From Microbacterium radiodurans (GTDB taxonomy: Bacteria > Actinomycetota > Actinomycetes > Actinomycetales > Microbacteriaceae), in contig NZ_VYRZ01000001.1 in the NCBI RefSeq assembly GCF_008710705.1, forward strand, positions 868,001 to 932,000: a DNA stretch of 64,000 nucleotides. Reading direction: 5' to 3'. This document shows positions 50,954 through 60,532 of the stretch, piece by piece (position 1 is the stretch's first letter; the number at the start of each line of letters is the position of its first letter). Position numbers and translations under genes: made by a program. The notes under the pieces were generated by a model. That model saw only the letters and a program-made list of their open reading frames with translations. It was not told the DNA's origin and did not search any database.

Positions 50954-52486
50954 ATGGCCACCATCACGCAGAGCCCGCCCGCCGACGACCCGATCGTCGA
51001 GCCGGCGCTCGAGAGCGCTGCGCGGGAACCGGTGGTCGCCGGGTTCCACCCGGACCCGAGCATCTGCCGCGTCGGCGACGACTACTACCTCGTTCATTCG
51101 TCGTTCGAGTACCAGCCCGGGCTGCCGATCTGGCACAGCACCGATCTCGTGAGCTGGACCCAGATCGGGAACGCGCTCGATCACGCCGCCCTCGCCGGCG
51201 CCTCGAACGCGAGCGGGGGCATCTACGCCCCGACGATCCGCCACCGCGACGGGACTTTCTGGATCATCACGACCGACATCGCCGCCGGCGACGGCCAGCT
51301 CGTCGTCTCGGCGACCGACCCGCGCGGCCCGTGGAGCGCGCCGTGGCGCGTGGAGGGGGCGGTCGGGATCGACCCCGACCTGGCCTGGGACGAGGAGGGC
51401 TGCATCGTCACGTACTGCTCGGGCGACCCGGAGCTCCGCGGCATCGCTCAGGTGCGGGTCGATCTGCCCAGCGGGCGCCTGCTCGAACGGCCGCGTGCGG
51501 TCTGGCCCGGAGCCGGGCTCGCCTTCCCCGAGGCGCCCCACCTGTACCGCCGGGGATCGTGGTGGTACCTCATGCTCGCCGAGGGCGGGACCGAGCGCGG
51601 CCACGCCGTCACCATCGCGCGGTCGCGTCATCCCGAGGGGCCGTTCGAGGCGCATCCGCACAACCCCGTCTTCAGTCACCGCAGCTCGACCCACCCCGTG
51701 CAGAACGTCGGTCACGCCGACCTCGTCGAGCGTCCCGACGGCTCGTGGGCGGCGGTCTACCTCGGAGTCCGTCCGCGCGGCACGACCCCGATGTTCCACG
51801 TCAACGGGCGCGAGACGTTCCTCGCCGGCATCGACTGGGAGGACGGATGGCCGGTGTTCGTCGAGGATCGCTTCTCGGTGCCGGCTCCCGACCGCTCGTT
51901 CGTCGAGATCTTCGCCGCGCCGCTGTCGCCGCGCTGGGTGTCTCCCGGTGCGCCCGTCTCGGCGCAGCTGACCCCGCTCGCCGACGGCCGCGGCGCTCGC
52001 GTCACGCCCGTCCAGACCGGATCCCGGGCGACCACGGCGGTCGTCACGCGGGTCACCGACCTGCGGTGGCGATTCGACGTCGACCTCGACCGGATCGACG
52101 GCTCGGCCGGCATCCTGCTGCGCCTCGACGACGCCCACCTCGCCGAGGTGCGCGTCGAGGCGGCCGCCGGTGGGCCGATGGCCTCGTGCACCGTGCGGAT
52201 CGGTCCGCTCGAGCAGCGTCTGGGCGACGCCGTCCACTTGTCCGACGGCGACGCCGTGACGGTCGTGATCGAATCGGTCGACCCCACCACCGGGGGGCCG
52301 GACGACATCGTCCTCGGGGTCATCCAGTCCGGTCGCCGGCACGACTTCGCCCGCATCGACGGGCGCTACTTCTCCACCGAGGTCGCGGGCGGGTTCACCG
52401 GCCGGGTCGTCGGCTTCCGCTCACGCGCCGGCTCGTTCTCGATCACCTCCGCGACCTACACCGCCCACCGCATCGAAGCGGGGTGA
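50954..52486 (+). CDS. Glycoside hydrolase family 43 (beta-xylosidase/alpha-L-arabinofuranosidase)
   Basis: Protein of 510 residues. The five-bladed propeller (residues about 25-310) shows the catalytic triad regions: Asp in GFHPDPSICRVGDDYYLVHS, Asp in GIDPDLAWDEEG, and Glu in FPEAPHLYRRGSWWYLMLAE. The C-terminal 190 residues form a beta-sandwich like that of GH43 xylosidases. There is no signal peptide, so it acts on imported arabino- or xylo-oligosaccharides. The exact bond cannot be decided. A 113-bp gap leads to the binding-protein gene of an oligosaccharide or peptide transporter. Confidence 0.92.
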   Translation: MATITQSPPADDPIVEPALESAAREPVVAGFHPDPSICRVGDDYYLVHSSFEYQPGLPIWHSTDLVSWTQIGNALDHAALAGASNASGGIYAPTIRHRDGTFWIITTDIAAGDGQLVVSATDPRGPWSAPWRVEGAVGIDPDLAWDEEGCIVTYCSGDPELRGIAQVRVDLPSGRLLERPRAVWPGAGLAFPEAPHLYRRGSWWYLMLAEGGTERGHAVTIARSRHPEGPFEAHPHNPVFSHRSSTHPVQNVGHADLVERPDGSWAAVYLGVRPRGTTPMFHVNGRETFLAGIDWEDGWPVFVEDRFSVPAPDRSFVEIFAAPLSPRWVSPGAPVSAQLTPLADGRGARVTPVQTGSRATTAVVTRVTDLRWRFDVDLDRIDGSAGILLRLDDAHLAEVRVEAAAGGPMASCTVRIGPLEQRLGDAVHLSDGDAVTVVIESVDPTTGGPDDIVLGVIQSGRRHDFARIDGRYFSTEVAGGFTGRVVGFRSRAGSFSITSATYTAHRIEAG

Positions 52487-52599
52487 TGCGCCGCCGCTCC
52501 CTCCGACCTCGCGCGTCCTGAGATCGCAGCGCTCAACCCGCCGCGATCGCGCGCTCGACCCCGGTAGTTCAGAACCTCGTCACCGTCGACAGAAGGACC

Positions 52600-54279
52600 A
52601 TGATGTTCCGCAGATCACCCGCCCCGCTCCGCCTCCTCCTCGGCCTGACCGCAGCCACGGCGCTCGCCGTCAGTCTCGCCGCCTGTGCCCCCGGCGGCGA
52701 CTCGGGGGCCACCGCCTCCGACGCCGACACCCTGATCACCGTCGGTGGTCAGGGCGACATGCAGATCAACTTCAACCCGTTCTCGCCCTCGAGTATCGGC
52801 GGGGTCGGCACCATCTACGAGCCGCTCTTCTTCATCAACAAGGTGGGCGACGCCGAACCCGAGCCGCTGCTGGGCGTCGACCAGAGCTGGAACGAGGACG
52901 GCACCGTCTACACCGTGACCGTCCGCGACGACGTGACGTGGTCCGACGGCGAGCCCTTCACCGCGGCCGATGTCGCGTTCACCTTCTCGATGCTCAAGGA
53001 CAACCCCTCGATCAACAACATCGGCTTCGACGGCGAGGTGGCAGCCGACGGCGACTCGGTCGCGTTCACCTTCGATTCGCCGTCGTACGTGAAGGGTCCC
53101 GACATCCTGAACACCGTCATCGTGCCCGAGCACCTGTGGGCCGATGTGTCGCCGACCGAGTTCCTCGACGAGCAGCCGGTGGGCACGGGCGCGTTCGAAC
53201 TCGCCGACTTCAAGCCGCAGGCCTTCACGCTCGCCGCGAACCCGGACTACTGGGGCGGCGAGCCGGAGCTCAAGGCGATCCGCTACATCTCGCTGTCGGG
53301 CAATCAGGCGCAGGCCGACGCCCTCGCCGCCGGCACCATCGACTGGCAGACGAGCCCGGTTCCCGACATCCAGAACGTCCCCGATCGCTACCCGGGTTAC
53401 GTCAACGTCACCGCGAATCAGAATCAGACGGTTCTCGCCAGCTGCGCGAGTGCCGAGATGGGCTGCTCCGGGCCGCAGACCGACCCGGCCGTCCGCCAGG
53501 CGCTGTCGCTCGCGATCAACCGCGACCAGGTGAACGCGCTCGCCTTCCAGAACACGTCGACCGACATCTCGCCGACATTCGTCCTGCTCGCCAACCAGGA
53601 GCAGTGGATCTCGCCGTCCGTCGTCGACCCGGTGGTTCCGACGACGCCGCAGGCCGATCAGGCCCGCGCCCTCCTCGAGGGGGCCGGCTGGGCGCTCGGC
53701 GGCGACGGCATCTACGCGAAGGACGGCGAGCGCCTCTCGCTCGGCGTCGAGGTCGTGACCGGGTGGACCGACTACATCACGACGATCGACACGATCGCCG
53801 CGCAGGCGCGCGAGGCCGGCATCGAGGTCGTCCCGGTGCAGTCGTCGTGGAACGAGTGGACCGACAAGAAGCAGCGCGGCAACTTCGAGCTCGCGATCGA
53901 CTCGCTCGCCCAGGGCCCGGCGCCCGACCCGTACTACGTCTACAACAACTTCTTCGCCACCACCGTGCCGGTCGGGGAGAGCTCGGGCAACAACTTCTCG
54001 CGTTACGCCGACCCCGACGTCAGCGCGGCGGTGGAGGCGCTGCAGGCGCTCGCCTTCGACGACACCGCGGCGCGGGAGCCGCTCATGGCGACGATCCAGG
54101 ACCGCATCGTGGCCGATCTGCCATACATCCCGGTGCTCACCGCGGGGACCTCGAGCCAGTGGAACGTCGCCAAGTTCGACGGCTGGCCGACCGACGACGA
54201 CCTGTACGCCTTCCCGGCGGTCTGGTCGCGGCTGGACTCGGCCGAGGTCTTCAAGAAGCTGAGCCCGACGGGCGAGTGA
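52600..54279 (+). CDS. ABC transporter substrate-binding lipoprotein (family 5)
   Basis: Protein of 559 residues. The signal peptide ends in the lipobox VSLAAC (Cys at about residue 29). The mature part follows the DppA/OppA pattern: NFNPFSPSSIGGVGTIYEPL, YTVTVRDDVTWSDGEPFTAA, VGTGAFELADFKPQAF and ALSLAINRDQV. Family 5 proteins bind peptides, but also cello- and xylo-oligosaccharides in actinobacteria. The position after GH43 and GH127 favours a plant oligosaccharide, which is inference. AGAAGGA precedes two adjacent ATG codons. A stem-loop follows the stop. Confidence 0.92.
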   Translation: MMFRRSPAPLRLLLGLTAATALAVSLAACAPGGDSGATASDADTLITVGGQGDMQINFNPFSPSSIGGVGTIYEPLFFINKVGDAEPEPLLGVDQSWNEDGTVYTVTVRDDVTWSDGEPFTAADVAFTFSMLKDNPSINNIGFDGEVAADGDSVAFTFDSPSYVKGPDILNTVIVPEHLWADVSPTEFLDEQPVGTGAFELADFKPQAFTLAANPDYWGGEPELKAIRYISLSGNQAQADALAAGTIDWQTSPVPDIQNVPDRYPGYVNVTANQNQTVLASCASAEMGCSGPQTDPAVRQALSLAINRDQVNALAFQNTSTDISPTFVLLANQEQWISPSVVDPVVPTTPQADQARALLEGAGWALGGDGIYAKDGERLSLGVEVVTGWTDYITTIDTIAAQAREAGIEVVPVQSSWNEWTDKKQRGNFELAIDSLAQGPAPDPYYVYNNFFATTVPVGESSGNNFSRYADPDVSAAVEALQALAFDDTAAREPLMATIQDRIVADLPYIPVLTAGTSSQWNVAKFDGWPTDDDLYAFPAVWSRLDSAEVFKKLSPTGE

Positions 54280-54286
54280 TCCGCGG

Positions 54287-54320
54287 GGCGGGGGCCGGAG
54301 CTCCACGGCCGGTCCCCGCC
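54287..54320 (+). promoter_or_regulatory. Stem-loop after the family 5 binding-protein gene
   Basis: GGCGGGGGCCGG (54287-54298) pairs with CCGGTCCCCGCC (54309-54320) at 11 of 12 positions, with a 10-nt loop. It lies in the 64-bp gap before the first permease. The operon clearly continues, so partial termination or 3'-end protection of the binding-protein mRNA is likely. It mirrors the hairpin at 5588-5618. Confidence 0.6.
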
Positions 54321-54343
54321 CTCTCCCGAGCCTGGAAGGCACC

Positions 54344-55330
54344 ATGAGATTCCTCCTGCGAAAGCTCGCGTTCTACGCGATCGCGCTGTGGGCGGCGCTG
54401 ACGATCAACTTCGCCCTGCCCCGCCTGCTGCCCGGCAACCCCGTCGACATCCTGCTGGCGAAGCTGCAGCAGCGCGGCGGCGCGGTCTCCGACGACACCC
54501 GGCGCGCCTACGCGCTCCTGCTCGGCGGCGACGATCAGACCCCCCTCCTGCAGCAGTACGTCGACTACCTCGGCAACCTGCTCCGCGGGGACCTCGGCGT
54601 CTCGGTGTCGTATTACCCCGCCCAGGTGACCGATGTGATCTCCACCTCGCTGGCGTGGACGATCGCGCTCGTCGGCATCGCGACGGTCCTCGCGGCGATC
54701 CTCGGCGTCGTGCTCGGCGCGCTCGCCGGCTGGCGACCGGGCAGCTGGCTCGACTCGCTCGTGCCCGCCACCACGCTGCTGTCGGCCGTGCCCTACTTCT
54801 GGCTCGCGCTTCTGCTGGTCTACCTGCTCTCGCTCCAGCTCGGCCTCCTCCCCGGCAGCGGCGGCTACAACGTCGTCCTCACCCCCGGGTGGAACTGGCC
54901 GTTCATCTCCTCGACGATCCAATACGGGTTCCTGCCGGCGCTCACGATCGTCATCGCGTCGGTCGGCGGCTGGCTCCTCGGCATGCGCAACATGATGGTC
55001 TCCACCCTCTCGGAGGACTACATCATGACCGCGCGCGCCAAGGGCCTGCCGGAACGGCAGATCCTCATGCGCTACGCGGCGCGCAACGCCGTGCTGCCCT
55101 CGGTCGCGGGCTTCGCCATCTCGCTCGGCTTCGTCGTGTCGGGCTCGGTCATCACCGAGCAGGTCTTCTCGTATCCCGGCATCGGGTCGAAGCTCCTGGC
55201 GGCCGTGACGAACAACGACTACGCCCTCATGCAGGGCGTCTTCCTCTACATCACCCTCGCGGTGCTCGGCGCGAACCTCGTCGTCGACCTCCTCTACGGC
55301 CTGATCGACCCGCGCACACGAAAGGGATGA
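54344..55330 (+). CDS. ABC transporter permease (DppB/OppB type)
   Basis: Protein of 328 residues with six membrane helices. The N-terminal RKLAFYAIALWAALTINFAL and LPRLLPGNPVD are typical of the DppB side. The EAA loop is EDYIMTARAKGLPERQILMR followed by YAARNAVLP. VLGANLVVDLLYGLIDPR closes the protein. It forms the channel with the next gene product. GGAAGG precedes the ATG. Three bases separate it from the next gene. Confidence 0.94.
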   Translation: MRFLLRKLAFYAIALWAALTINFALPRLLPGNPVDILLAKLQQRGGAVSDDTRRAYALLLGGDDQTPLLQQYVDYLGNLLRGDLGVSVSYYPAQVTDVISTSLAWTIALVGIATVLAAILGVVLGALAGWRPGSWLDSLVPATTLLSAVPYFWLALLLVYLLSLQLGLLPGSGGYNVVLTPGWNWPFISSTIQYGFLPALTIVIASVGGWLLGMRNMMVSTLSEDYIMTARAKGLPERQILMRYAARNAVLPSVAGFAISLGFVVSGSVITEQVFSYPGIGSKLLAAVTNNDYALMQGVFLYITLAVLGANLVVDLLYGLIDPRTRKG

Positions 55331-55333
55331 GCC

Positions 55334-56329
55334 ATGACCAACATCACCCCGCGCGTCGAGCCCGACATCACGGAATCGACCCGCACGCTCGCCCTCCAGG
55401 CATCCGGTCGCGGCAAGCGCCCGCCGCGATCCGCGTGGCGACTGATGCTGCCGACCCCGACTCCCTGGCTCGTGCTCGGTCTCGTCCTGGCCGCCGTGAT
55501 CGCCCTCTTCGGCATCCTCGGGCCCCTCCTGGTCACGGATCCGACGACGATCCGCGACATCGGGATGACGCCGCCCTCGGGCGAGCATCTCCTCGGCACG
55601 ACGCAGACCGGCCAGGACGTGCTCGCGCAGCTGGCCTACGCGACCCGCGGCTCCCTGCAGATCGGGCTCCTCGTCGGCGTGCTCGCGACCGTGCTCTCGC
55701 TGGTGTTCGGCATCTACGGCGCGTACCGCGGCGGCCTCGTCGACGAGGGCTTCTCGCTGCTGTCGAACGTCTTCCTCGTCATTCCCGGCCTGCCCCTGGT
55801 GATCGTCATCGCCGGGTTCGTGCCCCGCGAGGCGCGCGGCTGGTGGACCATCGCGATCGTGCTCGCCATCACCGGGTGGGCCGCGGCATCCCGGGTGCTC
55901 CGCGCGCAGACCCTCTCGATCCGCAGCCGCGACTACGTTGCCGCGGCGCGGGTGTCGGGCGAGCGGTCGTGGCGGGTCATCACGGTCGAGATCCTGCCGA
56001 ACCTGCTGCCGGTGATCGCCTCGCAGTTCGTCGGCGCCGTGATCGCGGCGATCCTCGCCGAGGCAGGCCTCGCGTTCATCGGATTGGGGGCGTCGAATTC
56101 GGCGACCCTCGGGACGATGCTGTTCTACGCGCAGAACGGCTTCGCGCTCTCGCTCGGCGCGTGGTGGTGGTTCGTTCCGCCGGGGCTCATCATCGCCCTG
56201 TTCGGGATGGGCCTCGCCCTCATCAACTTCTCGATCGACGAGGTCATCGACCCCAAACTCAAGGACGTGCGCCTGCACCGCCGTCGCGCTCAGCGCGCCC
56301 GCCGTCTCGAGAGGACGAACCGCTCATGA
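55334..56329 (+). CDS. ABC transporter permease (DppC/OppC type)
   Basis: Protein of 331 residues. A 40-residue polar N-terminus precedes helix 1 (PWLVLGLVLAAVIALFGILG). GEHLLGTTQTGQDVLAQLAY is the conserved DppC stretch after helix 1. The EAA loop is RDYVAAARVSGERSWRVITV followed by EILPNLLP. ALINFSIDEVIDPKL near the end is typical. It partners the preceding permease. The stop overlaps the ATG of the first ATPase gene (ATGA). Confidence 0.94.
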   Translation: MTNITPRVEPDITESTRTLALQASGRGKRPPRSAWRLMLPTPTPWLVLGLVLAAVIALFGILGPLLVTDPTTIRDIGMTPPSGEHLLGTTQTGQDVLAQLAYATRGSLQIGLLVGVLATVLSLVFGIYGAYRGGLVDEGFSLLSNVFLVIPGLPLVIVIAGFVPREARGWWTIAIVLAITGWAAASRVLRAQTLSIRSRDYVAAARVSGERSWRVITVEILPNLLPVIASQFVGAVIAAILAEAGLAFIGLGASNSATLGTMLFYAQNGFALSLGAWWWFVPPGLIIALFGMGLALINFSIDEVIDPKLKDVRLHRRRAQRARRLERTNRS

Positions 56330-57198
56330 CCACCTCGCGCCGACCCGTCCTCACCGTCGACGGCCTCTCGGTCGTGTACGAGACCGAGAGTCCCGTTCAC
56401 GCCGTCTCGGACGCGTCCTTCGAACTCGGAGCCGGGGAGATCCTGGGCCTCGCGGGAGAGTCCGGATGCGGCAAGACGACCCTCGCCTACGCGATCAACC
56501 GGCTGCACCGTCCGCCCGCCCGCATCGCCGGGGGACAGGTGCTGTTCCACGACGCGTCGGGCGAGACGATCGACGTGCTGGGGCTCGCGCCCGACGCGCT
56601 CCGCAGGTTCCGCTGGAGCAAGCTGTCGATGGTGTTCCAGGGGGCGATGAACGCTCTGAACCCGGTCACGAGCATCCGTGCGCAGCTGCACGACACGATC
56701 CGCGCGCACCGACCCCGCACCTCGCGCGCCGAGGCCGAGCGGCGTTCGATCGAGGTCCTCGAGCGCGTGGGCGTCGACCCCGCCCGCATCGGCTCGTTCC
56801 CGCACGAACTCTCGGGCGGCATGCGCCAGCGCGTCATGATCGCGATGGCGATGATCCTCGAACCGCAGGTCATGATCATGGACGAGCCGACCACGGCCCT
56901 CGACGTCGTCGTGCAGCGCGACATCCTTCGCGAGATCGTCCGGCTGAAGGACGAGCTCGACTTCGCGGTGATCTTCATCACGCACGACCTCCCGCTGCTG
57001 CTGGAGATATCCGATCGCATCGCGATCATGCTGCAGGGGCGGATCGTCGAGCTCGACGCGGCAGACCGCCTGTACCGGGATGCCGCGCACCCCTACACAC
57101 GCAAGCTGCTGGGGTCGTTCCCGAGCCTCTCGGGGAGCCGGGGCGACTTCATCCGAACCGGCGTGATGGCCGACGAGACTCCGGGAGGAGCATCATGA
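56326..57198 (+). CDS. ABC transporter ATP-binding protein (DppD/OppD type)
   Basis: Protein of 290 residues. Walker A is GLAGESGCGKTTLAYAI, the Q-loop region MVFQGAMNALNPV, the signature HELSGGMRQRVMIAMAM, Walker B VMIMDEPTTALD and the switch His FITHDLP. MNALNPV and the C-terminal AHPYTRKLLGSFP are the OppD-type features. It powers the transporter as a heterodimer with the next gene product. ATGA overlaps occur at both ends. Confidence 0.94.
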   Translation: MTTSRRPVLTVDGLSVVYETESPVHAVSDASFELGAGEILGLAGESGCGKTTLAYAINRLHRPPARIAGGQVLFHDASGETIDVLGLAPDALRRFRWSKLSMVFQGAMNALNPVTSIRAQLHDTIRAHRPRTSRAEAERRSIEVLERVGVDPARIGSFPHELSGGMRQRVMIAMAMILEPQVMIMDEPTTALDVVVQRDILREIVRLKDELDFAVIFITHDLPLLLEISDRIAIMLQGRIVELDAADRLYRDAAHPYTRKLLGSFPSLSGSRGDFIRTGVMADETPGGAS

Positions 57199-58088
57199 CC
57201 GCAGTCGAGGTGTCGGGTCTGGGCAAGGAGTACGTCACCCGGGAGGGGCTACGGCGCCGACGGCTGCACGCCGTCGACGACGTGTCGTTCGACCTCGTGC
57301 CCGGCCGCACCGTTGCGCTGGTGGGGGAGTCGGGCTCGGGCAAGTCGACCATCGCGAAGCTGCTGACCCGGCTCGAGCGGCCGAGTTCGGGTGCCATCCA
57401 CGTCCGCCGGGGCGATGGGACACCGGTGTCGGCGAAGGAGTACCGCCGCCACGTGCAGATGGTCTTCCAGGATCCGTTCGCCTCGTTGAACCCCTTCCAT
57501 TCCATCGAGCACCACATCGCGCGGCCGCTGCGGATCCACCACCGCACGCGCGGAGCGGCCGAGACGCGCGAGCGCGTCCTGCAGATGCTCGAGCGGGTGA
57601 ATCTCACCCCGGCCGAATCCTTCCTGCACCGCCGCCCGCACGAGCTGTCGGGCGGACAGCGGCAGCGGGTCGCCATCGCGCGCGCCCTGGCCCCCGGCGC
57701 CCAGGTGCTCATCGCCGACGAACCCGTCTCGATGCTCGACGTGTCGATCCGCCTCGGGGTGCTGAACCTTCTCGCTCGGCTGCAGCGCGAGGACGATCTC
57801 GCGGTGCTCTACATCACGCACGATCTCGCGACGGCCCGCCACTTCTCCGACGAGATCCTCGTGCTCTACCGGGGGCGCATCGTCGAGCGCGGGCCGGCGG
57901 ATGCCGTCATCCTCGACCCGCACCACGATTACACGAAGCTCCTCGCGATGGCCGCTCCCGACCCGGAGCGGGTCGGGAAGGTCGTCGCCGGCGAGATCGC
58001 CTTCGATCGCTCGCGCATCGACAACACGACCTGTTACGACCACGCACGAGGAGAGTGGGTGGGCTCGGCCGTTCCCGCCGGTGTCTGA
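57195..58088 (+). CDS. ABC transporter ATP-binding protein (DppF/OppF type)
   Basis: Protein of 297 residues. Walker A is LVGESGSGKSTIAKLL, the Q-loop MVFQDPFASLNPFHSI, the signature HELSGGQRQRVAIARAL, Walker B LIADEPVSMLDVS, and the switch His YITHDLATARHF. The C-terminal tail NTTCYDHARGEWVGS carries one Cys. Many OppF proteins keep more Cys there for an iron-sulfur site, which seems absent here. GGAGGAG precedes the ATG. It is the last gene of the transporter operon. Confidence 0.94.
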   Translation: MTAVEVSGLGKEYVTREGLRRRRLHAVDDVSFDLVPGRTVALVGESGSGKSTIAKLLTRLERPSSGAIHVRRGDGTPVSAKEYRRHVQMVFQDPFASLNPFHSIEHHIARPLRIHHRTRGAAETRERVLQMLERVNLTPAESFLHRRPHELSGGQRQRVAIARALAPGAQVLIADEPVSMLDVSIRLGVLNLLARLQREDDLAVLYITHDLATARHFSDEILVLYRGRIVERGPADAVILDPHHDYTKLLAMAAPDPERVGKVVAGEIAFDRSRIDNTTCYDHARGEWVGSAVPAGV

Positions 58089-58117
58089 CGTCGCGCCGCC
58101 CCGGGCGGCGTTCGAGC

Positions 58118-58174
58118 GAAGGTGGCGCGTGATGCGGCATCTCCGCGGGCGTAGCCACCACACGCGCCACCTTC
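58118..58174. repeat. Intergenic inverted repeat, perfect 14-bp arms
   Basis: GAAGGTGGCGCGTG (58118-58131) pairs perfectly with CACGCGCCACCTTC (58161-58174), with a 29-nt spacer. It lies 30 bp downstream of the last transporter gene and could act as its terminator, though no U-run follows. The arms are unique in the window. Confidence 0.82.
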
Positions 58175-58314
58175 TCGGCTGCGCCCGGGATCGGCCACGC
58201 CACCGAGCCACGCACCGGAGGGCAGCCGTGCAGCTGGCCGCCGTTCACCGGGGATGCGGAACCGGTATGCACAGAAGCTGATTCGAACGGAATCTGTCCG
58301 TCAGCGCGCCACTG

Positions 58315-58324
58315 TGTATACAAT
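58315..58324 (+). promoter_or_regulatory. Probable -10 region and GntR operator of the prp operon
   Basis: TGTATACA (58315-58322) is a perfect palindrome that also contains the -10-like TATACA or TACAAT. It lies 20 bp before the GntR start codon. GntR/FadR-type operators are short palindromes of this kind, and overlap with the -10 box would give autorepression. The -35 box is weak. Confidence 0.5.
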
Positions 58325-58343
58325 CGGGGCGCGGGGGTGCCGA

Positions 58344-59015
58344 ATGCGAGTCAGCGATCGAGTGAGCGACAACGTCGGAGCTCGAGCCAGCGATCGTGTG
58401 TATTCGACACTGCTCACCGAGATCCAGACCGGTGCCCTCGCGCCCGGAGCGGTTCTCGCGGAGACCGAGCAGGCGGCCCGGTTGGGCGTGAGCCGGACGC
58501 CGCTGCGAGAGGCGATCGCGCGCCTCGCCGCCGACGGACTGGTCCAGCAGACATCGCCGCGCGTGACGGTCGTCTCGCCGATCGATGCGGACGACATCCG
58601 AGCCCTGTTCGATCTGCGTGGCGCCCTCGAGGAGGCCGCAGCCCGGCTGGCGGCTCGCCGCGGAGACCCGGGCGTGTTCGATGCGCTGGCCGCGGAGTTC
58701 GCGCACGCGTCCGTCGACGGGGAGGCGGCCCGCGACGCCTACTACGCCCTGATCGCCCGGTTCGACGCCGCCGTCGACGCGGCGATCGGGAACGACTATC
58801 TCGCCGCGTCGCTGCGCACCGTGCGCACGCACCTCGTGCGGGTGCGCCGCCTCGCCCGCTACAAGCCCGAACGGCTCGCCCGCTCCGTCGACGAGCACCG
58901 CGTCATCGCGGAGGCGATCGCCGCCCGCGACGCCGAGCTCGCCGCGCACGCCACTCATGTTCATCTGAAGCTGGCGCTGGCCAGCATCCTCGACTCCCTG
59001 GAGGTACCCGCATGA
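58344..59015 (+). CDS. GntR-family (FadR/FCD type) regulator of the methylcitrate operon
   Basis: Protein of 223 residues. The winged helix is [20 protein letters not shown] then [20 protein letters not shown] with [15 protein letters not shown]. The C-terminal all-helical FCD ligand-binding domain includes [20 protein letters not shown] and [21 protein letters not shown]. Its ATG overlap with prpD (ATGA) makes it the first gene of the operon. It presumably senses propionyl-CoA, methylcitrate or a related acid. ATG 58344 is chosen because longer in-frame readings would run back through the promoter. Confidence 0.9.
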   Translation: MRVSDRVSDNVGARASDRVYSTLLTEIQTGALAPGAVLAETEQAARLGVSRTPLREAIARLAADGLVQQTSPRVTVVSPIDADDIRALFDLRGALEEAAARLAARRGDPGVFDALAAEFAHASVDGEAARDAYYALIARFDAAVDAAIGNDYLAASLRTVRTHLVRVRRLARYKPERLARSVDEHRVIAEAIAARDAELAAHATHVHLKLALASILDSLEVPA

Positions 59016-60532
59016 CCGTCGCCCACTCCGTCCGCGTCCACCGCAGCGACGAGGAGCTGTCCCGGGACGGCCAGCTCGCGTGGAAGATCGCCGAGGTCGC
59101 CGTCGACCCCGTCGCCGTCGACCCGGACGTCGTCGAGATGATCGTGAACCGCATCATCGACAACGCCGCCGTCGCCGCAGCATCCCTCACCCGCGCTCCC
59201 GTCAGCTCGGCTCGCGCGCAGGCGCTCGACCACGCCGTCTCGCGCGGCGGCGCCGGGGCGGGCGTGTTCGGCGTCACCGAGGTCACGAGCCCGGAGTGGG
59301 CGGCGTGGGCGAACGGGGTGGCCGTCCGCGAGCTCGATTACCACGACACGTTCCTCGCGGCCGACTACTCCCACCCGGGCGACAACATCCCGCCGATCCT
59401 CGCGGTCGCGCAGCACGTGGGTGCCGACGGCGCGGCGCTCGTGCGCGGACTCGCCACCGGGTACGAGATCCAGATCGACCTCGTCCGCGCGATCTGCCTG
59501 CACAAGCACAAGATCGACCACGTCGCCCACCTCGGTCCCTCGGCCGCCGCCGGCATCGGCACGCTGCTCGGCCTCGACGCCGCCACCATCTACGAAGCCG
59601 TCGGTCAGGCGCTCCACACCACGACCGCGACCCGCCAGTCGCGCAAGGGCGAGATCTCGACCTGGAAGGCACACGCGCCCGCCTTCGCCGGCAAGCTCGC
59701 CGTCGAGGCGGTCGATCGCGCGATGCGCGGTGAGACGAGCCCGAACCCCATCTACGAAGGCGAGGACGGCGTCATCGCCTGGCTGCTCGACGGACCGGAC
59801 GCCGCCTACAGCGTGCCGCTGCCGGCCGCGGGCGAGTCGAAGCGCGGCATCCTTGATTCGTACACGAAGGAGCACTCCGCCGAGTACCAGGCGCAGGCCT
59901 GGATCGACCTCGCCCGCAAGCTGCACGGCGCGCATCCCGAACTGGCCGACCCGGCGAACGTCGAGGGCATCGTGCTGCACACGAGCCACCACACGCACTA
60001 CGTGATCGGGTCGGGGGCGAACGACCCCCAGAAGTACGACCCGTCGGCATCCCGCGAGACGCTCGACCACTCGATCCCGTACATCTTCGGGGTCGCGCTG
60101 CAGGACGGCGGATGGCACCACGTCGACTCCTACACGCCCGAGCGGGCGGCGCGCCCCGACACGGTCGCGCTCTGGCAGAAGATCACGACGGCCGAAGACC
60201 CGGAGTGGACCCGCCGGTACCACTCCGAGGATCCCGCCGAGAAGGCCTTCGGCGGCCGGGTCGAGATCCGCCTCGCGAACGGCGAGACGATCGTCGACGA
60301 GATCGCCGTCGCCGACGCCCATCCGCTGGGGGCGCGCCCGTTCGAACGCGCCGACTACGTCCGCAAGTTCCGGATGCTGGCGGGGCCCGTGCTCGAGTCC
60401 GCCGAGATCGACCGGTTCCTCGCCCTCGTCGAGCGCCTGCCCGAGCTCACCGCCGCCGAGGTGCGCGAGCTGAACATCGTCGCCCGCGCCGGCGTCGTCG
60501 ACGCCGCGCCGAACCCGCGGGGTCTCTTCTGA
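59012..60532 (+). CDS. prpD: 2-methylcitrate dehydratase (MmgE/PrpD family)
   Basis: Protein of 506 residues. The MmgE/PrpD fold shows [40 protein letters not shown] followed by [33 protein letters not shown] and [20 protein letters not shown]. It dehydrates 2-methylcitrate to 2-methyl-cis-aconitate in propionate breakdown. The ATG overlaps the GntR stop and the TGA overlaps the prpB ATG (TGATG). The order prpD-prpB-prpC is common in actinobacteria. Confidence 0.95.
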   Translation: MTVAHSVRVHRSDEELSRDGQLAWKIAEVAVDPVAVDPDVVEMIVNRIIDNAAVAAASLTRAPVSSARAQALDHAVSRGGAGAGVFGVTEVTSPEWAAWANGVAVRELDYHDTFLAADYSHPGDNIPPILAVAQHVGADGAALVRGLATGYEIQIDLVRAICLHKHKIDHVAHLGPSAAAGIGTLLGLDAATIYEAVGQALHTTTATRQSRKGEISTWKAHAPAFAGKLAVEAVDRAMRGETSPNPIYEGEDGVIAWLLDGPDAAYSVPLPAAGESKRGILDSYTKEHSAEYQAQAWIDLARKLHGAHPELADPANVEGIVLHTSHHTHYVIGSGANDPQKYDPSASRETLDHSIPYIFGVALQDGGWHHVDSYTPERAARPDTVALWQKITTAEDPEWTRRYHSEDPAEKAFGGRVEIRLANGETIVDEIAVADAHPLGARPFERADYVRKFRMLAGPVLESAEIDRFLALVERLPELTAAEVRELNIVARAGVVDAAPNPRGLF

